From NCBI GenBank assembly GCA_017507285.1, contig JAFWBF010000130.1, forward strand, positions 1 through 13,102: 13,102 bases of DNA, written 5' to 3'. Position numbers and translations under genes: made by a program. Positions 6,969-13,102 of this stretch are shown here, piece by piece. Positions within the stretch are counted from its first letter, which is position 1, and every line of letters starts with the position of its first letter. The stretch is from Bacteroidales bacterium (GTDB taxonomy: Bacteria; Bacteroidota; Bacteroidia; Bacteroidales; P3). A model generated the notes under the pieces. The model saw only the letters and a program-made list of their open reading frames with translations. It was not told where the DNA came from and made no database searches.

Positions 6969-7053
6969 CAAGTTTCAGTTTGAATGTTGTAATTTTAGAA
7001 CTCGCCGATAGGTCTATGTCCTAACCTAAACTAGATAAGTTCCAATAAGAAAC
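6945..7053 (+). repeat. 13-base direct repeat pair
   Basis: TCCAATAAGAAAC occurs identically at 6945-6957 and 7041-7053, 96 bases apart, in the spacer before the transglutaminase-like genes. The flanks differ. It may be remnants of a longer duplicated element or a binding site. Confidence 0.45.
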
Positions 7054-7096
7054 GCAACTTTTTGAGTAAAAAAAAGAGCTAAAAAGATTTTTTTTA

Positions 7097-7135
7097 CCAC
7101 AAAAGAAAGAGAAAAAAATCTCTTTCCTTGTGTGG
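7097..7135. promoter_or_regulatory. Imperfect hairpin overlapping the -33 region of the next promoter
   Basis: The left arm CCACAAAAGAAAGAG (7097-7111) pairs with the right arm CTCTTTCCTTGTGTGG (7120-7135). There are seven inner pairs, one mismatch, two pairs, a bulged G and five outer pairs, with an eight-base A-rich loop. No T-run follows on either strand, so it is not a standard terminator. The right arm contains the TTG taken as the -33 element, so it may be an operator-like dyad or a DNA structure affecting the promoter. Confidence 0.5.
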
Positions 7136-7158
7136 CTTGAAAAAAAGTGTTATCTTTG
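7128..7158 (+). promoter_or_regulatory. Bacteroidetes-type promoter of the two DUF3857 genes
   Basis: TTG at 7128-7130, 20 bases, then TATCTTTG at 7151-7158 is an exact TAnnTTTG -7 box. The start site would be near 7165 and the leader about 63 bases. The downstream genes at 7228 and 9201 are 23 bases apart and should share it. Confidence 0.75.
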
Positions 7159-7227
7159 CAACCGTTTACAATGGATAGATATGTTATCTTTCTATTAATT
7201 AGATATTGAAATTAAACTATTTATAAA

Positions 7228-9177
7228 ATGATGAAAAGAACATTTATATTCTTGAGTATGCTGTCGATGTTGGGGATAGCATACTCACAAACAGTGGCTG
7301 AACAATTAAAAGCAGTCAAACTCGATGATTATAAAGGTTACAACCAAGTAACCGTTTTCGACTCTACAAAGGTGCTGATGGAAGAATCAGGTCTTAGCTA
7401 TGTAAATAACCATCAGTTGATAAAGGTTTTGGATTTTCGTGGTGCCAAAAACAACAACGTATTTAAGATAGATTATGACCCGCAAAGTGCATACGTAGAG
7501 ATAGAAAAGATAGTAGTACACCATAGCGATGGTACTTCTAAAGTGTTGACCAACAAAGTATGCGACTATGTGGCACCTGCACGTATGATTTATTGGGGTG
7601 CAAGTCAGAAAATGGTCGAAATAGGAAACCTTATGCCCGGCGATGCTATCGAAGTATGGACATTCCGCAAAGGATTTACCTACGCTTTGCTTGCCGATGA
7701 TAGTAAGTATATCCCACCTATGAAGGGCCATTTCTACGATATCGTTCCTTTCTGGGCAAATCAGCCGGTGAAAGAAAAAGTTTATTCGGTTAATGTGCTG
7801 AAGAATAAGAATCTGCAATATAATGTGTATAATGGTGAACTTACTAGCACTGTTGCTTATGACGGCGATAGAGTGGTTTATACTTTCAGTAAAAAAGATA
7901 TAATGCCTATCAAGCGCGAACCTTCGATGGTGGCAAACAACGATGTGGAAACAAAATTGCTATTGTCCACCTCACCCAACTGGGAGGCTAAAAGTATGTG
8001 GTTTTATGGCGTAAATGAGGATTATGGCAGCTTTAAGTCCACACCCGAACTGACAAAAAAAGTAAAACAATTACTTAAACCTGCCAAAACAGAGTTGGAT
8101 TCCATTAGTATACTTACCCATTGGGTAGCCGACAATATGCGTTATTCCGGTATCAGTATGGGCGAAGGTGAAGGTTTTACATTACATAATGCACACATGA
8201 ATTTTACAGATCGTTGTGGAGTGTGTAAAGATAAAGCGAGCCTTCTTATAGCAATGCTTAGAACTGCAGGTTTTGAAAGTTATGCAGCAATGACTATGGC
8301 CGGCGAGCGTATAGACCGTATTCCTGCCGACCAATTCAATCATAGTGTTACTGTGGTTAAACGTAGAAACGGACAGTATGAACTGCTTGACCCCACATGG
8401 GTGCCCAATGTGCGTGAGTTGTGGAGCAGTGCCGAGCAACAGCAAGGCTATCTTATGGGCTTGCCTAAAGGTGCCGACCTTATGGAAACACCTATATCAG
8501 AACCCGAAAACCATTATATATATGTAACCGGCAAATCGGAATTAAAACCCGACGGTACCCTTATAGGCGAATTTACAGTAGAGGCCGAAGGTCAGAGTGA
8601 TGCCGGTGTGCGTGGAGTATTTTCGGCACGTTATAGTGAATGGGCTAGAAATCTGGAACTAGAATTGTTGAAGATAGATCCTCGTGCTAAACTTCTATCT
8701 GTCAAATATACAAACCCCGAAGAGTATTTGAAACAACCTGTTAAGATTACCTATAAATATAAGATTCCGGGTTATGCACGAATAAGTGATAAAGAAATAA
8801 TGTTTACTCCTATATGTGCCAAGGGGGTGTTTACCCGTGCAATGAACCATTTGAGAGTGAATACAAGTCTAGAAACCCGAAAATATCCATTCAAAGATCG
8901 TTGCTCGAGACTTCTGGAAGTGAAGGAAACTGTAGTATTGCCCAAGAATATTAATCTTGATAATATAGTACTGCCAAAAGATGAGAGAGTAAATTCATCG
9001 TCTGTAACATTCCAAGGTGGCTACGAATTAGATGGAAATACCATTGTTTTTGAACAGAAAGCTTCGTTCGGAAAACGTGTTTATAACACAACCGACTGGA
9101 CTCCTTTCCGCAAAGCAGTTGAGGCTCAGAAAAAGTTTGCAGCCGAGCATATAATAATAAATGTAGAACAGAATTAA
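7228..9177 (+). CDS. Secreted DUF3857 / transglutaminase-like protein with intact catalytic triad
   Basis: This 649-residue protein should be exported to the periplasm or cell surface. Residues 1-20 are a signal peptide (MMKR, hydrophobic core, AYS before QT). Residues about 55-230 fit DUF3857, a beta-rich domain, with a DPQSAYVEIEKIVVHHSDGT segment near 84-103. The transglutaminase/papain-like core at about 285-395 shows RCGVCKDKASLLIAMLRTAGF with Cys333, FNHSV with His372, and LLDPTW with Asp388, a complete Cys-His-Asp triad. The remaining C-terminal part (about 430-649) is beta-rich and ends like other DUF3857/DUF3858 proteins (TPFRKAVEAQKKFAAEHII). The substrate is unknown; related proteins could be peptidases, transamidases or peptide-binding proteins. 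Met-2 at 7231 is an equally possible start. It is followed 23 bases later by a shorter paralogue, likely in one operon. Confidence 0.85.
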   Translation: MMKRTFIFLSMLSMLGIAYSQTVAEQLKAVKLDDYKGYNQVTVFDSTKVLMEESGLSYVNNHQLIKVLDFRGAKNNNVFKIDYDPQSAYVEIEKIVVHHSDGTSKVLTNKVCDYVAPARMIYWGASQKMVEIGNLMPGDAIEVWTFRKGFTYALLADDSKYIPPMKGHFYDIVPFWANQPVKEKVYSVNVLKNKNLQYNVYNGELTSTVAYDGDRVVYTFSKKDIMPIKREPSMVANNDVETKLLLSTSPNWEAKSMWFYGVNEDYGSFKSTPELTKKVKQLLKPAKTELDSISILTHWVADNMRYSGISMGEGEGFTLHNAHMNFTDRCGVCKDKASLLIAMLRTAGFESYAAMTMAGERIDRIPADQFNHSVTVVKRRNGQYELLDPTWVPNVRELWSSAEQQQGYLMGLPKGADLMETPISEPENHYIYVTGKSELKPDGTLIGEFTVEAEGQSDAGVRGVFSARYSEWARNLELELLKIDPRAKLLSVKYTNPEEYLKQPVKITYKYKIPGYARISDKEIMFTPICAKGVFTRAMNHLRVNTSLETRKYPFKDRCSRLLEVKETVVLPKNINLDNIVLPKDERVNSSSVTFQGGYELDGNTIVFEQKASFGKRVYNTTDWTPFRKAVEAQKKFAAEHIIINVEQN

Positions 9178-9200
9178 GAAATCAAAATACATAAATCAAG

Positions 9201-10778
9201 ATGAAGAAATATATAATAGCGTTGGTGGCCCTTGTGATGACCAATATAGCCGTAGCACAACAAGATGCCAATTTCAACAAAATAAGACGTACCTATACTG
9301 TCAACGATGATGGTACTATAGAATATAATTACAGAAAGGAATTGAAACTGATATCTCTACGTTCGTTCTTTAGCGTATATGGCGAAACATTCATAGTTTA
9401 TAATCCCGACTTTCAAGCATTGAGAATAAACGAATCGTACACTATTCGCAAAGATGGTTCTAGAGTAACTACGCCTGCTAATGCTTTTGTAGAACAGTTG
9501 CCTTCCAATTGCACAAACTGCCAACGATACAACGGAATGAAAGAAATGGTAGTGGTACACACAGCATTGGAATATGGTGCCACAATAGTATTGGACTATA
9601 CGATAACTAGTAATACCAATGATTTAAGCGAAACAATAATATTTGCCGAATCGGCACCGGTTACAGACTACGAAGTAATTGTAAAACTCGCCGGTGGCCA
9701 AAAGCTATATCACGAGCTTAAAAACTCGGAGATGAAACCGATAATAAGCAAAAACACATATAAATGGCAGTTTAAAAATCTTCCTCAAACATCCGGAGAA
9801 TACTATTTGCCTGCAGCAGAGAATCTTTACCCTACATTGTATCTTGCAACAAAGAATAAGACTTCGATGGATATAAACGTAGAAGATTCGGAACTTAAGG
9901 GTGCCGATAGGTTGTTGTTGTCATTAACCGTTGCCGGTGATAAGATGAAGACTGCCATGGCCATACAAGACTATGTTGTAAACTATGTAAATTACAATGA
10001 TGTGCCAATGGCTTTTAATAACAATAAAATTTCGTCTTCGGCTATTACATTTGCATCAAACTGCGGTAATTATGTCGAAAAAGTAGTGTTGCTTAGAGAT
10101 TTATTACGCAAAGCCGGGTATTTGGCAGAGTTGAATGTGCCTATAGAATATCATAAATCTGGAATCGAACCGTTTGGTATGATTGCCGAGAAGGCTATCA
10201 GTGTCAAGGCAAATATTGATGGAAAAGAATATGACTTGTTTTTGGATGGTACGAAAAAACAACATGGGCTTAAACCATCATCTAGATCTGTAGAGGTTGT
10301 GGTTAGGGATATGAAATGGGATTCCAAAGCTAATGAGGTGTATGCCAATGCCAATAAATATATTGTTAATGGCACAGCACAAAATGGAACCAAAGTAAAA
10401 TTTGATATAAAAGATGCAAGACAAGGATGTTATACAGTTGATTTGAATTCTCTTAAGGGTGGAATGAATATTTCGCCAATGTATTTGACAGGCAAGAGAA
10501 CTCAGCCATTGTATTGTGGAAAAACTTCAGAAAGTTATGATTACACAATAGTAATGCCCAAAGGTATGCACTATGTAGGAAAGGATATGACATTGAGTTA
10601 TGCCAAGTCGTTTGGTTCTATAGAAATACAAATTGTACAGAAAGGAAATGTGTTGGAAATAAAACGTAAGTTGAACATTACCAAAGACAAAATAAAACCA
10701 GCCGACTATGAAGCATTCAGAACAATGATGATAGATTGGAACAATCCGAGCTACACTAATCTGATGTTCAAGAAATAA
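9201..10778 (+). CDS. Secreted DUF3857 protein with degenerate transglutaminase-like domain
   Basis: A 525-residue exported protein with a signal peptide at 1-19 (MKKYIIALVALVMTNIAVA before QQ). Residues about 25-200 fit DUF3857, including NPDFQALRINESYTIRKDG. They are followed by a transglutaminase-like fold at about 235-355 recognisable from CGNYVEKVVLLRDLLRKAGY. Aligned by eye with its upstream neighbour, the catalytic Cys333 falls on Tyr291, His372 on Lys331, and Asp388 on Asp349. Cys288 matches the neighbour's non-catalytic Cys330. This predicts loss of transglutaminase or protease chemistry and a binding, scaffold or regulatory role instead. An SNCTNC pair (Cys104, Cys107) in the DUF3857 part could form a disulfide. 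The end (PADYEAFRTMMIDWNNPSYTNLMFKK) is typical of the family. It shares an operon with the intact paralogue and ends at the hairpin at 10788-10817. Confidence 0.8.
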   Translation: MKKYIIALVALVMTNIAVAQQDANFNKIRRTYTVNDDGTIEYNYRKELKLISLRSFFSVYGETFIVYNPDFQALRINESYTIRKDGSRVTTPANAFVEQLPSNCTNCQRYNGMKEMVVVHTALEYGATIVLDYTITSNTNDLSETIIFAESAPVTDYEVIVKLAGGQKLYHELKNSEMKPIISKNTYKWQFKNLPQTSGEYYLPAAENLYPTLYLATKNKTSMDINVEDSELKGADRLLLSLTVAGDKMKTAMAIQDYVVNYVNYNDVPMAFNNNKISSSAITFASNCGNYVEKVVLLRDLLRKAGYLAELNVPIEYHKSGIEPFGMIAEKAISVKANIDGKEYDLFLDGTKKQHGLKPSSRSVEVVVRDMKWDSKANEVYANANKYIVNGTAQNGTKVKFDIKDARQGCYTVDLNSLKGGMNISPMYLTGKRTQPLYCGKTSESYDYTIVMPKGMHYVGKDMTLSYAKSFGSIEIQIVQKGNVLEIKRKLNITKDKIKPADYEAFRTMMIDWNNPSYTNLMFKK

Positions 10779-10787
10779 AAATACACG

Positions 10788-10817
10788 ATGGGAGCAAAAT
10801 AAAAATTTTGTTCCCAT
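10788..10817 (+). terminator. Hairpin terminator after the DUF3857 operon
   Basis: ATGGGAGCAAAAT (10788-10800) pairs with ATTTTGTTCCCAT (10805-10817), 13 pairs including one G-U, over a four-A loop. It begins 10 bases past the stop. The following TACGTTTTGTTAT is only a weak T-tract, so termination may be partial. The -33 element of the next promoter starts six bases later. Confidence 0.65.
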
Positions 10818-10822
10818 TACGT

Positions 10823-10852
10823 TTTGTTATAGCCGAAAAAGATGTATATTTG
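10823..10852 (+). promoter_or_regulatory. Bacteroidetes-type promoter of the crt-hbd operon
   Basis: TTTG at 10823-10826, 18 bases, then TATATTTG at 10845-10852 match the -33 and TAnnTTTG boxes. The start site would be near 10859, with a leader of about 59 bases before the ATG at 10918. Confidence 0.7.
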
Positions 10853-10917
10853 CAACTTCAAATAACACATTTTGTAACCAATAAACTATTATAAGTAAAA
10901 ATAAAACAATAAGATAT

Positions 10918-11694
10918 ATGGAATATAATTTCTTGAAAATTGATACAGTAAATGATATTTGCACATTGGCAATATCGGCACCCAAATCCTTGAATGCACT
11001 AAATTCAACTATTTTGAGGGAGATGAACGATTTTTTGGATAATATAGATTCTGCAATAAAAGTTTTGATTATAACCGGCGATGGCGATAAGAGTTTTGTG
11101 GCCGGTGCCGACATCAGCGAGATGCAAAATCTGAACGAACAGCAAGGTTTTGAGTTTGGTAAACTTGGTGCCGATGTATTTCGCAAGATAGAAACATTGC
11201 CTATACCCGTTATAGCAGCCGTTAATGGTTTCGCTCTTGGAGGTGGTTGCGAGTTGGCTATGAGTTGCGATATACGTATAGCATCGGTTAAGGCAAAATT
11301 TGGACAACCCGAAGTGGGATTGGGAATCATACCCGGTTTTTCGGGAACATATCGTTTGGCTAAGCTTGTAGGTATGGGATATGCCAAAGAAATGATATAC
11401 ACCGGCAAGGTTATCAAAGCCGATGAAGCATTGCGTATAGGTCTGGTAAACGCAGTATACGAACCCGAACTGCTTATGGCAGAAGCTGTGGCTATGGCCG
11501 AAAAAATTTCGGCAAATGCTCCTATAGCTGTTCGTTATGCCAAGGAATGTATAAACGAAGAGTATGATTTGAATGCTGATGATGCGATACTTTTCGAAAA
11601 CAAGATGTTTGGAAAATGTTTTGCCACTGCCGACCAAAAGGAAGGTATGACAGCATTTTTGGCAAAGCATAAAGCTGAATTTAGAAACGAATAA
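10918..11694 (+). CDS. crt: Enoyl-CoA hydratase / crotonase family, probable 3-hydroxybutyryl-CoA dehydratase
   Basis: Enzymes of this family hydrate crotonyl-CoA to 3-hydroxybutyryl-CoA, or the reverse, in the cytoplasm. The 258 residues match the usual 255-265. Visible are the CoA-binding SAPKSLNALNS at 20-30 and the oxyanion-hole segments FVAGADI at 60-66 and FALGGGCELAMSCDIRIAS at 105-123. FGQPEVGLGIIPGFSGT follows at 128-144. The two acid/base glutamates are present as Glu112 and Glu132, which supports hydratase rather than isomerase-only activity. The C-terminal helices (FENKMFGKCFATADQKEGMTAFLAK) are intact. The next gene, 47 bases on, encodes the matching dehydrogenase, so short-chain (C4) substrates are the best guess. 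The symbol crt is inferred from that pairing; a general beta-oxidation hydratase (echA/fadB-like) is the alternative. Confidence 0.88.
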   Translation: MEYNFLKIDTVNDICTLAISAPKSLNALNSTILREMNDFLDNIDSAIKVLIITGDGDKSFVAGADISEMQNLNEQQGFEFGKLGADVFRKIETLPIPVIAAVNGFALGGGCELAMSCDIRIASVKAKFGQPEVGLGIIPGFSGTYRLAKLVGMGYAKEMIYTGKVIKADEALRIGLVNAVYEPELLMAEAVAMAEKISANAPIAVRYAKECINEEYDLNADDAILFENKMFGKCFATADQKEGMTAFLAKHKAEFRNE

Positions 11695-11741
11695 AGATAA
11701 AACAATAAATATACATTTTTAATATATAAACAGATATTATC

Positions 11742-12581
11742 ATGAAAATATGTGTAATAGGAACAGGTACAATGGGTAGTGGCGTTGTGCAAGCTTTTGC
11801 TCAAGCCAATATGCCTGTAGTAATGAAAAGTAGATCCCAAGCTAGTTTGGACAAAGCTGTAGCTCGTATCAGCAAATCATTGGCAAAATTGGTCGAAAAA
11901 GGTAAAATTACTCAAGAGTACATGGACGCAACCATGAACAATATTACCCCTACAACCGATTATGCTACCTTTGCCGATGCCGACTTGGTGATAGAAGCAG
12001 CAGTAGAAGAAATGCACTTAAAAAAAGAAGTTTTCACCGAACTAGATAAAATATGTGGCGAAAACACTATATTTGCTACCAACACTTCTTCGTTGTCCAT
12101 AACAGAAATAGCTGCTTGCACTTCTCGTCCCGACCGTTTTATAGGAATGCACTTCTTCAATCCTGCTCCGGTAATGAAACTTATCGAAGTTATAAAAGGA
12201 CAAAAGACCAGCGACGAGGTATGCAATAAAATATTTGAAATAGCAACAGCTATGGGCAAAGTACCTGTAATGGTAAACGAAGCTCCGGGATTTGTTGTAA
12301 ACCGCATTCTTATCCCAATGGTAAACGAAGGTATAGGTATTTTGGCTGATGGCGTTGCTTCGGCCGAAGATATTGACAATGCTATGAAACTTGGTGCCAA
12401 CCATCCGATGGGACCTTTGGCATTGGGCGACCTTATTGGTCTTGACGTATGTCTTGCCATTATGGAAGTACTTTACAACGAGTATGGCGACGACAAATAT
12501 CGTCCTCATCCATTGTTGCGCAAAATGGTACGTGCCGGTTTGCTTGGACGCAAAACAGGTGAAGGTTTCTATAAATATTAA
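11742..12581 (+). CDS. hbd: 3-hydroxybutyryl-CoA dehydrogenase (3-hydroxyacyl-CoA dehydrogenase family)
   Basis: The enzyme interconverts acetoacetyl-CoA and (S)-3-hydroxybutyryl-CoA using NAD(P)H. The 279 residues are normal for the single-domain-pair Hbd form. The Rossmann motif GTGTMGSG is at 7-14. DLVIEAAVEEMHLKKEVF follows at 81-98. NTSSLSITEIA, containing catalytic Ser116, is at 114-124. GMHFFNPAPVMKLIEVI supplies His137 and Glu149, and PGFVVNRIL supplies Asn187. The C-terminal domain shows HPMGPLALGDLIGLDV and ends with GRKTGEGFYKY, as in the family. It lies 47 bases after the crotonase gene on the same strand and is followed by a perfect terminator hairpin, so it closes a two-gene operon. 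Thiolase and butyryl-CoA dehydrogenase genes are not in the window. The symbol rests on family and context. Confidence 0.9.
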   Translation: MKICVIGTGTMGSGVVQAFAQANMPVVMKSRSQASLDKAVARISKSLAKLVEKGKITQEYMDATMNNITPTTDYATFADADLVIEAAVEEMHLKKEVFTELDKICGENTIFATNTSSLSITEIAACTSRPDRFIGMHFFNPAPVMKLIEVIKGQKTSDEVCNKIFEIATAMGKVPVMVNEAPGFVVNRILIPMVNEGIGILADGVASAEDIDNAMKLGANHPMGPLALGDLIGLDVCLAIMEVLYNEYGDDKYRPHPLLRKMVRAGLLGRKTGEGFYKY

Positions 12582-12613
12582 TAGACTAGATTACCAATCC
12601 AAAATAACAAATC

Positions 12614-12650
12614 AAAGATACTCCAATTGCAAGTATTGGAGTATCTTTTG
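12614..12650 (+). terminator. Perfect 14-bp hairpin terminator of the crt-hbd operon
   Basis: AAAGATACTCCAAT (12614-12627) pairs perfectly with ATTGGAGTATCTTT (12635-12648) over a seven-base loop TGCAAGT. It continues into TTTTGGTTT and lies 33 bases past the hbd stop. The A-rich left and T-rich right flanks would let it work in either direction. Confidence 0.85.
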
Positions 12651-12939
12651 GTTTATCCCCGTTTTAGTTATTAAAACTTTATAAGGTTGTAATTATGGGT
12701 TATGTGATTATTATTCAATGTATTTCATTTTTTTGCTACCGATGGTTGTTGGAGATTATATTTTACAATACAAACACGCCACCGGCACGGGAAAATAATC
12801 AAAAAACTTTCGTCTTTTGACTATCGCCTTTTACCGATGAAAATGATATATTTTGGTGTTATACATACTCTTTATATGCATTAAACACCTATAAACAGTC
12901 AAGGTGTAGTTATTGTAAAAAACAAAAAAAATAAACAAA
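12651..12939. other. Spacer before the SUMF1-like gene
   Basis: These 289 AT-rich bases hold no gene I can support. TATATTTTG at 12847-12855 resembles a -7 box with one extra base, but no -33 element lies at the right distance. The start codon at 12940 is preceded by an A-rich stretch typical of Bacteroidetes leaders. Confidence 0.5.
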
Positions 12940-13102
12940 ATGGAAGAGAATAAACTATTTGGGGTAAACGGCGTAACCTTTACAATGATAGCCGTGCAAG
13001 GCGGAACCTACACCATGGGAGCAGCAGACAATGACCCCGAAGCCTACGATTGTGAAAAGCCGGCCCACAAAGAAACAGTTTCGGACTTTATGATAGGCGA
13101 AA
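12940..13102 (+). CDS. SUMF1 / formylglycine-generating-enzyme-like protein, N-terminal fragment
   Basis: Fifty-four codons run off the right edge. The ATG at 12940 is the first in frame after a stop at 12916-12918. VNGVTFTMIAVQGGTYTMGAAD at about 9-30, then EKPAHKETVSDFMIGE at 39-54, is the usual opening of the FGE-sulfatase (SUMF1) fold: a GGTFxMG strand, an acidic segment, then PxHxVxVxxFxIG. True formylglycine-generating enzymes oxidise a sulfatase cysteine. Many bacterial members of this fold instead act in other ways or have unknown roles, and the metal/cysteine site lies beyond the window. There is no signal peptide at this start, so this form would be cytoplasmic unless an upstream start is used. 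Confidence 0.8.
   Translation, partial: MEENKLFGVNGVTFTMIAVQGGTYTMGAADNDPEAYDCEKPAHKETVSDFMIGE

Larger units (their letters stand above)
6590..7227. other. Gene-free spacer rich in short repeats
   Basis: No coding region is supported in these 638 bases. The spacer contains the 22-base array at 6745-6833 and the dispersed octamer AAGCATGC. It also has a 13-base direct repeat at 6945-6957 and 7041-7053. A loose CTGCTAAAA motif occurs near 6667 and 6721, with a shorter GCTAAAAAGA near 7078. At the right end there is a hairpin joined to the promoter of the following gene. No clear terminator for nadK is seen just after 6589. Confidence 0.65.

Noticed and set aside
11005..11670. A 221-codon minus-strand frame across the crotonase gene
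   Set aside because: It is the antisense shadow of a well-conserved gene, with Cys/Tyr/His-rich composition and no recognisable domain.
12816..12855. A promoter for the SUMF1-like gene from TTTG at 12816 and TATATTTTG at 12847
   Set aside because: The spacing is 27 bases and the -7 box has one base too many, so it does not meet the consensus.

Overview
The window looks like chromosomal DNA from a Bacteroidetes bacterium, probably of the order Bacteroidales. The evidence is an AT-rich sequence, start codons preceded by A-rich leaders with no Shine-Dalgarno sequence, four promoter candidates of the Bacteroidetes type (TTTG/TTG, about 18-20 bases, then TAnnTTTG), and families typical of the phylum: DUF3857-transglutaminase proteins, a small OmpA/PorT-like beta-barrel, and a SUMF1-type protein. 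No transposase, integrase, tRNA, rRNA or CRISPR array was seen, and nothing points to recent transfer.

Left part (1-4365, all minus strand). groS-groL encode the chaperonin pair and end at a hairpin terminator. Beyond it, a Bacteroidetes-type promoter drives manC (mannose-1-phosphate guanylyltransferase), with asnS (asparaginyl-tRNA synthetase, cut by the window edge) only 14 bases behind. Next comes a 645-base divergent spacer holding a 22-base-period repeat array and the promoter for the rightward genes.

Middle part (5011-10778, plus strand). A small outer-membrane beta-barrel gene ends in a strong terminator, followed within 12 bases by nadK (NAD kinase). A 638-base gene-free spacer then carries a second 22-base-period array, several dispersed short repeats, and a hairpin fused to a promoter. 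That promoter leads into two tandem secreted DUF3857/transglutaminase-like genes. The first keeps a Cys-His-Asp triad. In the second the catalytic Cys and His positions are occupied by Tyr and Lys, so the pair appears to be an enzyme and a pseudoenzyme.

Right part (10788-13102, plus strand). A terminator and a promoter sit back to back, followed by a crotonase (crt-like) and a 3-hydroxybutyryl-CoA dehydrogenase (hbd-like). Together these interconvert acetoacetyl-CoA and crotonyl-CoA, consistent with butyrate-type fermentation or beta-oxidation. A perfect 14-bp hairpin ends this operon. The start of a SUMF1/formylglycine-generating-enzyme-like protein runs off the right edge.

The least explained features are the two non-coding arrays (about 4682-4769 and 6745-6833). 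Both have an exact 22-base pitch. In both, a TCAC core sits in the loop of small dyads, and the flanking arms change from unit to unit while mostly staying self-complementary.
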